Assembly: GCA_903858115.1 (NCBI GenBank) | Contig: CAIOHR010000058.1 | Location: 167,303 to 231,302 of the forward strand | Length of the DNA: 64,000 bases | Direction of reading: 5' to 3' | From: an uncultured Pirellula sp. | GTDB taxonomy: Bacteria; Planctomycetota; Planctomycetia; Pirellulales; Pirellulaceae | Shown here: piece by piece, positions 54,146 to 62,735 of the stretch | Numbering within the stretch: the stretch's first letter is position 1 | Layout: each line of letters starts with the position of its first letter | Translations under genes and position numbers: made by a program | Notes under the pieces: generated by a model | Seen by the model: the letters and a program-made list of their open reading frames with translations, nothing else | What the model was told of the DNA's origin: nothing | The model's database searches: none

Positions 54146-54337
54146 TTAGCCAATGCAGTACATTGCGAACCACAGGACCGATGCGATCGCTAGCAAAAAA
54201 CCGACGGTCCAAACTCCCGTCTTTACCGCCTGACTGATAATGACGTTCACCCTCTCGTGGCGAGTGGCTGCCATCACCAACGAAGAAGCAATCAATACGG
54301 GAAAAAGCCAAAGAAGATATTCAATTGAAATTCCCAT
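54146..54337 (-). CDS. Small two-helix membrane protein
   Basis: 63 residues: two hydrophobic segments (YLLWLFPVLIASSLVMA, and VWTVGFLLAIASVLWFAM) joined by a polar loop. It starts 16 bp after the rsfS stop on the same strand and is likely co-transcribed with it. Function unknown. Confidence 0.7.
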   Translation of the reverse strand: MGISIEYLLWLFPVLIASSLVMAATRHERVNVIISQAVKTGVWTVGFLLAIASVLWFAMYCIG

Positions 54338-54353
54338 GAAGGAACACTTCGCC

Positions 54354-54803
54354 TCAATCTAGCTGATTCGGTAGACTCACTCGAGCATTGGTATCTTTTA
54401 ACGCATCGGTCAAGTCAATAGGAACGCTATCCGCCCATAGACCTTCGAGATCGTAAAAAGCCCGATACTCCTCATCAAAGAGATGAACGATGATCGAACC
54501 ATAGTCGACCGCTATCCATCGACTCTCATCGTAACCAGACATGCTCAATCGAGACTCGCCCCGTTCCTTCATCAACCTATGAATTTCCTCGGCAATCGCT
54601 TGAAGCTGGCGTCGGCTCGTCCCCGTAACAATTAAAAAGCAGTCGAATATGCTGGTTTGCTTCGAGATATCGATCAAGACGATGTCTTGCCCTTTGCTTT
54701 CGGCGGCGGCTCGGGCCGCTAGCTTCGCCGTCGCAATGCTATCCGCAACGGACTGGGTGCTGTTTTTCTTGGGCTCGGTAATAACTGTTTCCGTTTCAAC
54801 CAT
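54354..54803 (-). CDS. rsfS: Ribosome silencing factor RsfS
   Basis: 149 residues. The family core is GQDIVLIDISKQTSIFDCFL, then IVTGTSRRQLQAIAEEIHRL, followed by RWIAVDYGSIIVHLFDEEYRAFYDLEGLWADS. It binds uL14 and prevents 50S joining under nutrient stress. An N-terminal extension of about 30 residues exceeds the usual length. It leads a small operon with the membrane protein downstream. Confidence 0.95.
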   Translation of the reverse strand: MVETETVITEPKKNSTQSVADSIATAKLAARAAAESKGQDIVLIDISKQTSIFDCFLIVTGTSRRQLQAIAEEIHRLMKERGESRLSMSGYDESRWIAVDYGSIIVHLFDEEYRAFYDLEGLWADSVPIDLTDALKDTNARVSLPNQLD

Positions 54804-55162
54804 TCAGAGTGCTGCTTCTTAATCCTTAGTTCATGGGCATCGTTCCGTATTGGACTCGAACATCCCTATCAGTCTAGGTGAAAGTCGACAAAAAGTCACG
54901 CAGTACCGTGACAAGGTTCGCATCAAGCAAAATCGATCCAATTTTCTTTCAGAAGCCTCGAATCCTTTTGGGCAGATAGGGGCTCATAGATGTGTAGAAG
55001 CGGAAACCATCGCAACCCTGACAGAAACGGTGAACTTTTCACCGTTCAACGGCGTCTAAGTCAACAGAATTGTCAGGGACGAAAAATGTGGGAGCGACTA
55101 TGATGCGGTCGATAGGAGTAGCAGGAAGCTCAACATTCCTACCAGGATGAGTCGAAAATACA
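54804..55162. other. Intergenic region with a strong inverted repeat
   Basis: AACGGTGAA (55026-55034), CTT, TTCACCGTT (55038-55046) is a perfect 9-bp stem, about 117 bp before the next start. No gene in the region. Could be an operator, leader structure or weak terminator. Confidence 0.45.
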
Positions 55163-55720
55163 ATGAAAAAGCAAATCAAAACCAAAATAGAACGAAATAC
55201 TGAGCACTTCCGAGCCCTGGGGCTGCCCTCAGGGGAAAGTCGGATCGAAGTTATTCGTGAAGCCGCTAGAACGCGTGCAAAGCAACTTTCCGGCAGAGCT
55301 CACCCCTCTACGGTGGACTTCCATCGAGCGAAAATTGCAGTCGCTGCGTACAGGCTTTTGGACCCCCGTGGGCGTATTGATCTCTATGAGCGTGTTCAGC
55401 TTTCATGCCCGCTCGACCAAGTTGACCAACTCCCTCCACCACCTCCCGCGATTTCACCCATCAATCGACAGATTGAATGTGTTGCGGGAAAGCCTGAATT
55501 AAGTTCGGCGGATGGAATGCTGCCGATTCGAATGATGGATGGAACGGTAATTGAGCAAGCGATCGTGCAGTCAAACGAGGACGAGATCGATAGCGACTTA
55601 GAGAGCGATCTTTCCATCGCGGAACGACGCAATGTCGTGAGGCTTCTTCGGGAGCTCGAAGACACCGCATCAACACCATGGAAGCCGTTTGGCTGGATCC
55701 GGTCCAAGCTAGGGATCTAG
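55163..55720 (+). CDS. Hypothetical protein with J-domain-like N terminus
   Basis: 185 residues. Residues about 14-75 (HFRALGLPSGESRIEVIREAARTRAKQL ... AAYRLLDPRGRIDLYERV) are arranged like a J domain (three helices and LLDPxxRxxYE), but the HPD signature is missing, with AHP instead. A Pro-rich linker (PPPPPAI) follows, then an acidic segment. In planctomycetes such degenerate J-like proteins are common. It precedes the HD gene by 12 bp, same strand. Function unknown. Confidence 0.6.
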   Translation: MKKQIKTKIERNTEHFRALGLPSGESRIEVIREAARTRAKQLSGRAHPSTVDFHRAKIAVAAYRLLDPRGRIDLYERVQLSCPLDQVDQLPPPPPAISPINRQIECVAGKPELSSADGMLPIRMMDGTVIEQAIVQSNEDEIDSDLESDLSIAERRNVVRLLRELEDTASTPWKPFGWIRSKLGI

Positions 55721-55732
55721 GAAGATGATCCT

Positions 55733-56431
55733 TTGAATAGCAAAGCTTGGAACAATTGCTGGAGAGGTCCCATCGAGGAGTGGGTGGTCTCTCAGATGGC
55801 CGATGCAGATGCAGGGCATGGCATCGACCACGTGCGTCGCGTCGTTTCTAACGCTGTGCTCATCGGCGAGCAAGAGTTTGCAAACATGTCCATTGTTCTT
55901 CCGGCGGCGTGGCTCCATGACTGTGTCGTTGTACCGAAGAATTCACCGATGCGGTCCCGGGCGTCATCGATGGCAGCCGAAAAGGCGTTGGAGTTCCTTT
56001 CGAAAATCGAGTACCCGAAAGAGCTCGTTCCGTTCATCATTCATTGCATTCATGCCCACAGTTTCTCAGCAAAAATAGTTTGCGAGACGCTGGAGGCCAA
56101 GGTCGTTCAAGATGCCGATCGCATGGAAGCGGTTGGTGCGATCGGCATCGCCAGGTGCTTGATGACAGGCGGTGCTATGAAGCAGCGGCTCTACGATCCG
56201 GAGGAGCCATTTCCCGTGCGGCGTCCTTATCAAGATAGTGTACAGTCCGTTGATCATTTCTTTGCAAAACTACTGGGGCTCGCATCCACCATGCAAACCG
56301 ATCACGGAAGGGAAATAGCGATGCATCGTACTGTCTTCATGCTGCAATTTCTGCATGAATTAGCCGACGAGATAGGCATAGATCATGCGAGCCTACAACA
56401 GGCCTTAGATGCATCCCATCACTTACGTTAA
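55733..56431 (+). CDS. HD-domain phosphohydrolase
   Basis: 232 residues from a TTG. The HD pattern is clear: GHGIDHVRRV (first His), AAWLHDCVV (HD pair), and QDADRMEAVGAIG (second Asp). It resembles the YedJ/uncharacterised HD group. Metal-dependent phosphohydrolase, substrate unknown. It is probably co-transcribed with the J-like gene upstream. Confidence 0.85.
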   Translation: MNSKAWNNCWRGPIEEWVVSQMADADAGHGIDHVRRVVSNAVLIGEQEFANMSIVLPAAWLHDCVVVPKNSPMRSRASSMAAEKALEFLSKIEYPKELVPFIIHCIHAHSFSAKIVCETLEAKVVQDADRMEAVGAIGIARCLMTGGAMKQRLYDPEEPFPVRRPYQDSVQSVDHFFAKLLGLASTMQTDHGREIAMHRTVFMLQFLHELADEIGIDHASLQQALDASHHLR

Positions 56432-56587
56432 AAGACGGTTATTTAGTCTCTTTTGGCATTTGTCTTACATGCCGCGGATCAGCCAGTTTCTTAAAGCTAA
56501 GCCATTCCGGTGACGGTTCTAACAAAAGCAATATGGCAGCGATGAGAGAAACAGGATTCTGAAGTGCAGATTTCGCGTCTAGAAACG

Positions 56588-56619
56588 AAAAAACCGCCAG
56601 GCGGAAACCACCCGGCGGT
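56588..56619 (-). terminator. Intrinsic terminator of the H1-like gene
   Basis: On the minus strand, ACCGCC...GGCGGT closes a G/C-rich stem (with internal GG/CC pairs) and is followed directly by six T. It lies about 65 bp beyond the stop of the H1-like gene. A second hairpin, CTCGGC, AGAA, GCCGAG at 56644-56659, sits between. Confidence 0.75.
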
Positions 56620-56682
56620 AAATTCTAGTTGCTTGGAGCAGACTCTCGGCAGAAGCCGAGTGCTCTAGCAGAGCAACGGATA

Positions 56683-56829
56683 CTAGGAAGGAGTCTTGGT
56701 AGCTGGCTTCTTAGCAGCCTTCTTCTTCGCTACCTTCTTCTTGGTTGCAGCCTTCTTTGGTGCTGCCTTCTTAGCAGCCTTCTTCTTGGCTACTTTTTTC
56801 TTCGTTGCTCCAGCTTTTTTCTTGGCCAC
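56683..56829 (-). CDS. 48-residue histone-H1-like protein
   Basis: Starts with GTG at 56829, 8 bp after GGAGG, and ends with TAG at 56683. The protein is almost only Lys and Ala with Thr, Val and Pro, in phrases such as VAKKKAAKKAAPKKAATKKK, that is, a bacterial H1-like (Hc1/AlgP-like) DNA-binding tail with no globular domain. A clear terminator follows. Too short for most gene callers but well supported by ribosome site, composition and terminator. The repeated Lys-Ala lysine pattern also occurs in the tail of the 22317-23552 gene. Likely packages or bends DNA. Confidence 0.85.
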   Translation of the reverse strand: MAKKKAGATKKKVAKKKAAKKAAPKKAATKKKVAKKKAAKKPATKTPS

Positions 56830-57310
56830 GGATATATCCTCCGAAATGTCAAAACCTGGCTGTCGCAGAAAACTTCCCAGAAGCAGTTGGTAGGTAATCT
56901 GTTCTCAACAACCGATACTAAAAACCCTTTGCTGTTTCAGTTCCGACTCGACGTCATGTCTCACTCATGACAAGTCACAAGTGAAGTCAGATCTGATCCC
57001 GCAAAGGAACAACATCCAATGACGTAGTTGTATAAAAGTCGAAAACTAATGCAACATCTTTTCGACAATTTTTCCACATAAATGAAACCAATTTTCCACC
57101 AAGTCACGAAGCCTAACACGCCTCATTGGTACCTGCTTGCATAGGTTATGGAGCGTCATCTGCTTGCTGATGAAACGATGCAGCGCTAGCGCCATCTGGG
57201 TGGTTGGCACATGCAAGAACCAGCATAGACAGCCCGCTCGAACGATATCGACTCTGAAGGAATATCTCGTCCAAACGGTGAATGAGGTGTATTGCCAACG
57301 ACGTGGTCAA

Positions 57311-57344
57311 TTCGATTCACCAACAAATTCATTGGTGAATCGAA
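57311..57344. other. Perfect 13-bp inverted repeat
   Basis: TTCGATTCACCAA (57311-57323), an 8-nt loop, TTGGTGAATCGAA (57332-57344). All 13 pairs match. It may be an operator, or the stem of an uncharacterised RNA. Confidence 0.6.
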
Positions 57345-57549
57345 ATCGCATCCATCTCAAGACTAGCCTCCACGTCTTCATCCTTCTCGATGAATGAACA
57401 TGCAACGCAACCGCGCAGAACATATTCGATGCGCCGAAGTGGCATGCCCACAAAGCAACCAGAGAACCGCGATACCATCTCCTGCATCATCGCTGTTGCA
57501 GAGGATGGATCTACTCGCGATGGAGCCTCATGATGCAGATTGCAGAATG

Positions 57550-57573
57550 AAAAAAAATTTCAGAATTTTTTTT
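57550..57573. other. A/T palindrome 3' of the M50 gene
   Basis: AAAAAAAATT, TCAG, AATTTTTTTT gives a perfect 10-bp A/T stem, about 77 bp past the M50 stop (minus strand). With eight T it could end transcription in either direction, though the stem is weak. Confidence 0.45.
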
Positions 57574-57649
57574 CGCGAGTTCGTTTTTTTGTCCGTTGAA
57601 TCGCTTCAACGACAAGAATGAGCATTCCACGAAGTCGTACGAGTGTCGT

Positions 57650-58465
57650 TTACCACCATGAACCACCACCGCGTGCCGACTGAATCGTTTGCAGATTCGA
57701 ATACGCCAACGACGCGAAGAACAAACCTCCGATCTGTCCTCCATGGGTCAGTAGCCAGTATGCAGCAAGCCCACCAGCAACCGCACCCACGCAACATGCT
57801 TCGTACAAACCGTCGCGTCTCATGACGATTCCGATCAAGTGTCTTGCGATCTGACCTCCATCGAGCGGAAAAATGGGAAGCAAATTGAGTAGCGCCCAAT
57901 AGATACTCGATCCAACCAGAAAGTTGATCGCACAGAAAGCATACGGATTGTCGAGAACACGTGTCGCAGGCAACTGCACGCCGATCAATGAGCTGAGCCA
58001 TTCGAACGCAAAGACCTTTACGCCACACCCAAACGCAAGCCCACCGACGATTGCCGCCAACAATAACTGGATCGCAGGTCCAGCAGCGGAAATAACCAAC
58101 TGATCTTGGTGGGTTAGTCTTGCCCGCTTTCCCTGTCGTGCCCAAATAAATCCGGAACCTGGGATGGCAAGTCCTCCCATTTGGTACAAGACGATTTCGC
58201 ATTCAATTCCGTAGTACCGAAATGCCAAAGCATGCCCGAGTTCGTGAATCAAAATGCTAACAAAAGCTGTCAAAACCCATACCACCAACAGTCCTGCGAA
58301 GTTGGAGGAGATGCCTGCGATGGTGAACGCATGATGCATGCTCAGCGATTGCGAGTAGCCAAACGCAGCAGTCACTGCCCAAAACAACCATGTGACACGT
58401 ACCGGAAATTGAAAAAAACGAAACCGCCAGTCGTAGGGGCTCGCTTGTGGCTCACTCAGTAACAT
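57650..58465 (-). CDS. M50 (site-2 protease-like) membrane metalloprotease
   Basis: 271 residues with about six hydrophobic segments. The zinc motif is HELGH in SILIHELGHALAFRYYG and the second ligand lies in LLPIFPLDGGQIARHLIG. LVISAAGPAIQLLLAA is the G-rich family loop. Site-2 proteases cut transmembrane segments, often in sigma-factor signalling; the substrate is unknown here. A different frame on the same strand over 57606-58202 lacks these features. Confidence 0.9.
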   Translation of the reverse strand: MLLSEPQASPYDWRFRFFQFPVRVTWLFWAVTAAFGYSQSLSMHHAFTIAGISSNFAGLLVVWVLTAFVSILIHELGHALAFRYYGIECEIVLYQMGGLAIPGSGFIWARQGKRARLTHQDQLVISAAGPAIQLLLAAIVGGLAFGCGVKVFAFEWLSSLIGVQLPATRVLDNPYAFCAINFLVGSSIYWALLNLLPIFPLDGGQIARHLIGIVMRRDGLYEACCVGAVAGGLAAYWLLTHGGQIGGLFFASLAYSNLQTIQSARGGGSWW

Positions 58466-58507
58466 TCAAATCTGCTTCTTCTTGGTGAAAGCTACCTGAT
58501 GGGAAAC

Positions 58508-59023
58508 TCACGATCCGGTCGACTTACGCATTTTGGTCATCAAAGGTGCGATTACCGCAGCGGGAACAAACTTTTCAAGAGCTCTGCCATTGCCCATTGC
58601 AGCAATCTGTTTGATCAAGCTGCTTGAAACGTGAGAAAATTCTTCGTCGGCCATTAGGAATACTGTTTCGATTTCTGAATCCAATTGCCGATTGGCCATC
58701 ATCATGGTGAACTCTCCGGCAATGTCAGTCAGAGGCCGAACGCCTCGCACCATCACCTTGGCTCCAATACTTCGAACGAAATCCACAGCCAGCCCGTCGA
58801 ACGAATCGATGCGAACATTGGGCAAGTGGCGCGTCACTTGCCGAAGCAAATCAATTCTCTCGTCGGTTCCGAAAAGCGATTGCTTTTCGGAATTCACACC
58901 CACTGCAATCACCAACGACTCATACAACTGGGCGCTTCGCTCGATGATGTGCAGATGTCCAAGTGTCACAGGGTCAAACGATCCTGTGTAGACGGCATGC
59001 TGCGGAAGTAGCGGCTGCGACAT
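58508..59023 (-). CDS. coaD: Phosphopantetheine adenylyltransferase
   Basis: 171 residues. Family motifs: YTGSFDPVTLGHLHII (with the T/HxGH nucleotide site), IAVGVNSEKQSLF, SFDGLAVDFVRSIGAKVMVRGVRP and the SSSLIKQIA end motif (S-S-x-hI-K). It makes dephospho-CoA from ATP and phosphopantetheine, in the CoA pathway. Full length. It starts 9 bp after the membrane-protein gene's stop, on the same strand, so it may be third in an operon. Confidence 0.96.
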   Translation of the reverse strand: MSQPLLPQHAVYTGSFDPVTLGHLHIIERSAQLYESLVIAVGVNSEKQSLFGTDERIDLLRQVTRHLPNVRIDSFDGLAVDFVRSIGAKVMVRGVRPLTDIAGEFTMMMANRQLDSEIETVFLMADEEFSHVSSSLIKQIAAMGNGRALEKFVPAAVIAPLMTKMRKSTGS

Positions 59024-59032
59024 AAAGGCCCC

Positions 59033-59680
59033 CTAGTGAAATTTTGCTCGGACAGCCGGCTTGCCTGCATGAAGAAAAATGACCAGATACAAAATGATCA
59101 TGCCGAGCGTCCACAAAATACCAAACGCTAGACCCACATAGAGAAAAATGTCCATAATTTGTCCCATATCGACTTCCGGCTGATTTGGTGCCTTATTCAT
59201 TTGCTCCAAAGCCTGCGCCTTGACTTGGTCAAACATGGCAAAGGTGATAATAACTCCTAACACCTGCTCAACCACCTTGTACACGATCAAACCCACAGTC
59301 GTCCACCGTACAAGATTCAGTCCCGAGAGACGGTGCTTTAGCCCCATGATGCCTGATATGATCATCAGAGTGGACAAAAGGATCGCGACGATTTGCAAGG
59401 CGATCTGAATTGCTAGCGCACCTGGAAACACGTTGAGATTTAGGTTCGGCGCCTGGGCACCATCGCCGTCGGCGGGCGCAGCCATGTTGGCTGAGAGGGC
59501 TGGGCCGACAACCAATTGCGCTATCGCTATCAAACTCCCGAAAATTCCGAGGATGCCCAATACCAAGAAAATAATGAGAAGCGCTTTTGTGAAACCGCTC
59601 ATCTGTCCACTCGATACGTCGACGGTGGGTGAATACGCTGTGGATGGTGAAAAAGGATTAACAGGTGAAGTGTTACTCAT
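59033..59680 (-). CDS. Hypothetical membrane protein
   Basis: 215 residues with about four hydrophobic segments (ALLIIFLVLGILGIFGSLI, LQIVAILLSTLMIISGIMG, VGLIVYKVVEQVLGVIIT, LGMIILYLVIFLHA). No family recognised. Its start overlaps the stop of the aminotransferase by 4 bp (ATGA), so the two are translationally coupled. Confidence 0.75.
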   Translation of the reverse strand: MSNTSPVNPFSPSTAYSPTVDVSSGQMSGFTKALLIIFLVLGILGIFGSLIAIAQLVVGPALSANMAAPADGDGAQAPNLNLNVFPGALAIQIALQIVAILLSTLMIISGIMGLKHRLSGLNLVRWTTVGLIVYKVVEQVLGVIITFAMFDQVKAQALEQMNKAPNQPEVDMGQIMDIFLYVGLAFGILWTLGMIILYLVIFLHAGKPAVRAKFH

Positions 59681-60909
59681 GGACTGCCCGAAAGTAGTGA
59701 AAGCAATAACGACGAAAAACGCTCGACGTCTTGGTCGCTATTGTAGGCATGAACCGCTGCCCGCAAACGACCATGCCTAACGCTGAGCACGACTTTGTTC
59801 CGAATAAGTTCCATTCGGATCCGATTTGGATCGTGGTTGGGTAGAGAAAACGAGACGATTCCGCTGAGGTGACTTGATTTCAGCTTGGCAGAAGTTTCAT
59901 CTCGGTAGACCGTTGCTCCTACTCTTCGAAGCGAGTCTTGTAAAAGTTCCGCCGTTTCCAACACTGCAGCCGAAATTGGACTCTCCTGATGATGGCATCC
60001 CAATTCCAGCAATAGACTCATACTTCGTTCCAATCCGATTTGCCCAATATGATTGGCGGAGCCCCCTTCGTATCTCGAAGCATCTTCCTTGAGTTGCATG
60101 TTCGAGGTTTGGAAGTGATGCGACGCCTTGATGGAGCCCCAACCTACCATCCCGGGGGATAACCCCTCTAACCTCGATCTGCGGATGAATAAAATTCCGG
60201 CTCCTTCCGGTCCTAGCAACCACTTGTGCCCGTCTGCAGCAAGATAATCAATAGGGGTCGAACTTAGATCACACGGAAAAACTCCGAGACCTTGGATAGC
60301 ATCAACAAATAGTTGTGAGCCACATTCGTGCACCATGTCGCATAACTTAGCCAGATCCAATCGATAGCCCGATGCATAACCAACCCAGCTTGCACTGACC
60401 AAGCGGGTCGTTGAGTCCATTTTGGCTCGAATCGCATCGAGTTGAACGATTCCAGATTCATCGACTGGAACAACCCGAACATCGATCCCCTGTTTTCGCA
60501 ACTCCATCCATGGCAAAAGATTGCTCGAGAACTCATTTTCCAATACCACCACACTAGACTCCTTTCCGAACTGTTGCCACGGAAAGCAGCTGGCGACGAT
60601 GTTGATTCCAAACGTGGTGTTCGGGACAAGAGCTATTTCTTCACACTCACAATGCAACAATTTAGCGGCCTGGGATCGCAACTTGGCTGCCCGTGCTGCC
60701 CACTCCGGCCAGAAAAAATCGCCCGCCAACTGAGCCTGTTCCAGGAATTCACGCATCGCATCCGAGGAAATTCTCGGGATTGGGCTAACGGCTGCGTGAT
60801 CAAAGTAACTCCACTCCTGAGCCACGGTCATTTCCGCCCTAAGTTTCTCGCGAACCATCGCTGTTTGTTGAGAGAAATGGGTTACCGGCGTGAATGGTGG
60901 GTCGTTCAT
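59677..60909 (-). CDS. Class V aminotransferase (cysteine desulfurase-like)
   Basis: 410 residues from the ATG at 60909. It begins with ...WSYFDHAAVSPIPRISSDAM, then EIALVPNTTFGINIVAS, VEVVPVDESG-like segment RVVPVDESGIVQL, LFVDAIQGLGVFPCDL and DGHKWLLGPEG, whose Lys binds PLP. It resembles the SufS/NifS and kynureninase-like branch of fold-type I enzymes. I see no clear active-site Cys loop, so desulfurase activity is not assumed. First in an operon with the membrane protein and possibly coaD. Confidence 0.88.
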   Translation of the reverse strand: MNDPPFTPVTHFSQQTAMVREKLRAEMTVAQEWSYFDHAAVSPIPRISSDAMREFLEQAQLAGDFFWPEWAARAAKLRSQAAKLLHCECEEIALVPNTTFGINIVASCFPWQQFGKESSVVVLENEFSSNLLPWMELRKQGIDVRVVPVDESGIVQLDAIRAKMDSTTRLVSASWVGYASGYRLDLAKLCDMVHECGSQLFVDAIQGLGVFPCDLSSTPIDYLAADGHKWLLGPEGAGILFIRRSRLEGLSPGMVGWGSIKASHHFQTSNMQLKEDASRYEGGSANHIGQIGLERSMSLLLELGCHHQESPISAAVLETAELLQDSLRRVGATVYRDETSAKLKSSHLSGIVSFSLPNHDPNRIRMELIRNKVVLSVRHGRLRAAVHAYNSDQDVERFSSLLLSLLSGSP

Positions 60910-61158
60910 GGGGGAAAATCTAAGGATTCTGGCAATCGGCGAAGGATTTTTAAGAAAAAAAGTGCGGCATAGCCTTGGGCGATGACACTGGGAAAACTTC
61001 AACTATACTAGCCAGCGGTGTACCCCAGGGATCACCCTCGTCATTGTTTCTCATTTCCGTCACCTCGAGTCGTTTTCCCTTCGCTTTCTCATGCGTAGCC
61101 ATCGATTGAGTAACCCGGCCTCGGCTGGCAACTTTTCAGAAGAGTACCGAGGTTGTTG

Positions 61159-61356
61159 ATGCCAAGAATTATGTGTTTAGGTGGTTTAGTAGTTTCGGGA
61201 CTAGTATTTTTACTATTCCTCGTGAACTTTATTATGACCATCGCTGGAATGGGTGCTCTGTTTCGGTACCAGAGCATGCTAATGGATATCGTCTTCTTGA
61301 TTTGTTCTGGTACTCTAGGCTACCTGAGTTGGTCAGCTTTCCGCGAACTTAAATAG
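61159..61356 (+). CDS. Small two-helix membrane protein
   Basis: 65 residues from the ATG at 61159 with GAGG upstream. Two membrane segments (IMCLGGLVVSGLVFLLFLVN and VFLICSGTLGYLSWSA). It ends 8 bp before the esterase gene on the same strand. Function unknown. Confidence 0.65.
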   Translation: MPRIMCLGGLVVSGLVFLLFLVNFIMTIAGMGALFRYQSMLMDIVFLICSGTLGYLSWSAFRELK

Positions 61357-61364
61357 CCTAGAAA

Positions 61365-62141
61365 ATGAAATTCGATCCAGAGGCCTGGGTATTCTCCCGA
61401 CCTAGCTTGGGTGAACTCGAGACGGTGCTGATTTCACCAGCAAAACAGTCTCCAAAATCATTGGTCGTTCTGTGTCATGGTTTTGGCGCCCCAGGCACCG
61501 ATCTCGTCAATCTTTTTGACGATCTCCTCTACTATCTCCCAGATGAATCGCCGCAATTCGCGGTTTTGTTCCCCGCCGGCCCTATCGACCTGGAAGACCA
61601 AGGGCTCCCTGGCGGAAGAGCTTGGTGGCGTCTGAATATGGCAAAGCTCATGCAGATGGCCGCCACCAATTCATTTCATGAAATGCGAAATGTCGAACCA
61701 CCTGAAATCCATCGGGTCCGAGGCCAATTGGTTCATAGCATCCAAGCGGCACTCGACAAACTTTGTGCCGATCATGCCCTGAAGACCGAGCTTCCGATCG
61801 TGCTGGGTGGTTTCTCCCAAGGGGCGATGTTGTCGGTCGATACCTTGCTGCGAGGAAATCTAGCCAACGTTTCCGGTTTGTTCGCATACTCTGGCGCGTT
61901 GATTTGCGAATCCGCGTGGCGCGAATGCTCCTCCAAAGTTAGCGGTCTCTCTTTTGTTCAAAGTCATGGAACTCAAGATACCGTGCTGCCCTTCGAAACA
62001 GGCCAATGGCTCCATGATCTGCTCAAGGAGATGGGGATGCTCGGAGGAATGCTCCGTTTCGATGGCCCGCACACAATCCCTACCGAAGCTCTCATGCAGA
62101 GCGCCAAGCTTCTCCACACAATCAATACATCGAACATCTAA
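61365..62141 (+). CDS. Carboxylesterase/phospholipase-like alpha/beta hydrolase
   Basis: 258 residues. VVLCHGFGAPGTDLV marks the oxyanion-side strand; GGFSQGAML carries the nucleophile Ser (G-x-S-x-G); SHGTQDTVLP contains the acid Asp and GPHTIP the His. This is the Abhydrolase_2 (YpfH/LYPLA) layout. Acts on a carboxyl ester; the natural substrate is unknown. Confidence 0.9.
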   Translation: MKFDPEAWVFSRPSLGELETVLISPAKQSPKSLVVLCHGFGAPGTDLVNLFDDLLYYLPDESPQFAVLFPAGPIDLEDQGLPGGRAWWRLNMAKLMQMAATNSFHEMRNVEPPEIHRVRGQLVHSIQAALDKLCADHALKTELPIVLGGFSQGAMLSVDTLLRGNLANVSGLFAYSGALICESAWRECSSKVSGLSFVQSHGTQDTVLPFETGQWLHDLLKEMGMLGGMLRFDGPHTIPTEALMQSAKLLHTINTSNI

Positions 62142-62165
62142 CATAAGCCGCCAGGTGCGCCCGAT

Positions 62166-62735
62166 CTATCTCGTTCGAGCCGTGTCTTTGCTCGCTAGTG
62201 AATCTCTGAGACTCATAAAGTCGGAGAGCAAGAAAATGACTGTCACGAAAGCGATAACAATCTCCGTCAAATTGACGAAACGAGCTGCGATGGTTTGTGG
62301 CATGATGTCGCTGTAGCCAAAAAAAGAAAAGTTCAGCGTGCTAAGATAAAAACAATCGAACAACGCTTCGTTCGGATCGAGTTCCCGAGACATACCTGCA
62401 AAGCTGTTGGGATTCAATCGATGCAGGCAATAGAAATCGAACGCGAACGACATCACCATCTGCCCCATGTTGATTGCCATCCAAACCAAAAAATGATGAT
62501 GCGACACATTCTGCTTCGCTGCGTACTGCAATTGTTGTACGTTTTCTGTCCCAAAGAATGCTGTCTTGACAAGGCAACCTACCACGATGATCAAACTCAT
62601 ATATCCTTCGGATAACCGGCCGATCGCAATCAGTTGTAGCAAGATGAGCCACCAAGCAACGATCAAAGCAACCTCGACTATGTTCCGAACCACCGGGATC
62701 AAAGGTGGCTTTCCCTGAGTTTTCGCATCAGCCAT
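62166..62735 (-). CDS. Channel-like 2-TM/pore protein
   Basis: 189 residues with N-terminal hydrophobic segments (VALIVAWWLILLQLI, MSLIIVVGCLV), then MAINMGQMVMSFAFDFY and a final helix (VNLTEIVIAFVTVIFLLS). DCFYLSTLNFSFFGYSDIMP sits where a potassium-channel pore reads ...DAxYxxxxTxxTxGYGDxxP, so the pore-loop form is kept but the filter reads GYSD. It overlaps the next gene by 8 bp. Conductance is not established; the changed filter leaves ion choice open. Confidence 0.7.
   Translation of the reverse strand: MADAKTQGKPPLIPVVRNIVEVALIVAWWLILLQLIAIGRLSEGYMSLIIVVGCLVKTAFFGTENVQQLQYAAKQNVSHHHFLVWMAINMGQMVMSFAFDFYCLHRLNPNSFAGMSRELDPNEALFDCFYLSTLNFSFFGYSDIMPQTIAARFVNLTEIVIAFVTVIFLLSDFMSLRDSLASKDTARTR

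Larger units (their letters stand above)
56830..57649. other. 820-bp intergenic region
   Basis: No protein gene is supported. It contains the promoter of the H1-like gene, an exact 13-bp inverted repeat at 57311-57344, an A/T palindrome at 57550-57573, and a TTTTCCACA word at 57070. Nothing in it resembles a known RNA gene by eye. Confidence 0.45.

Noticed and set aside
54850-55059. 69-residue TTG frame
   Set aside because: No ribosome site and its end runs through an inverted repeat; no family match.
57070-57078. TTTTCCACA resembling a DnaA box, possible replication origin
   Set aside because: One good match and one with a mismatch nearby are expected by chance; no cluster, no dnaA/dnaN/gidA genes nearby.
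57606-58202. 198-residue frame overlapping the M50 gene
   Set aside because: The other frame carries HELGH and the LDGG motif and membrane segments; this one has none.
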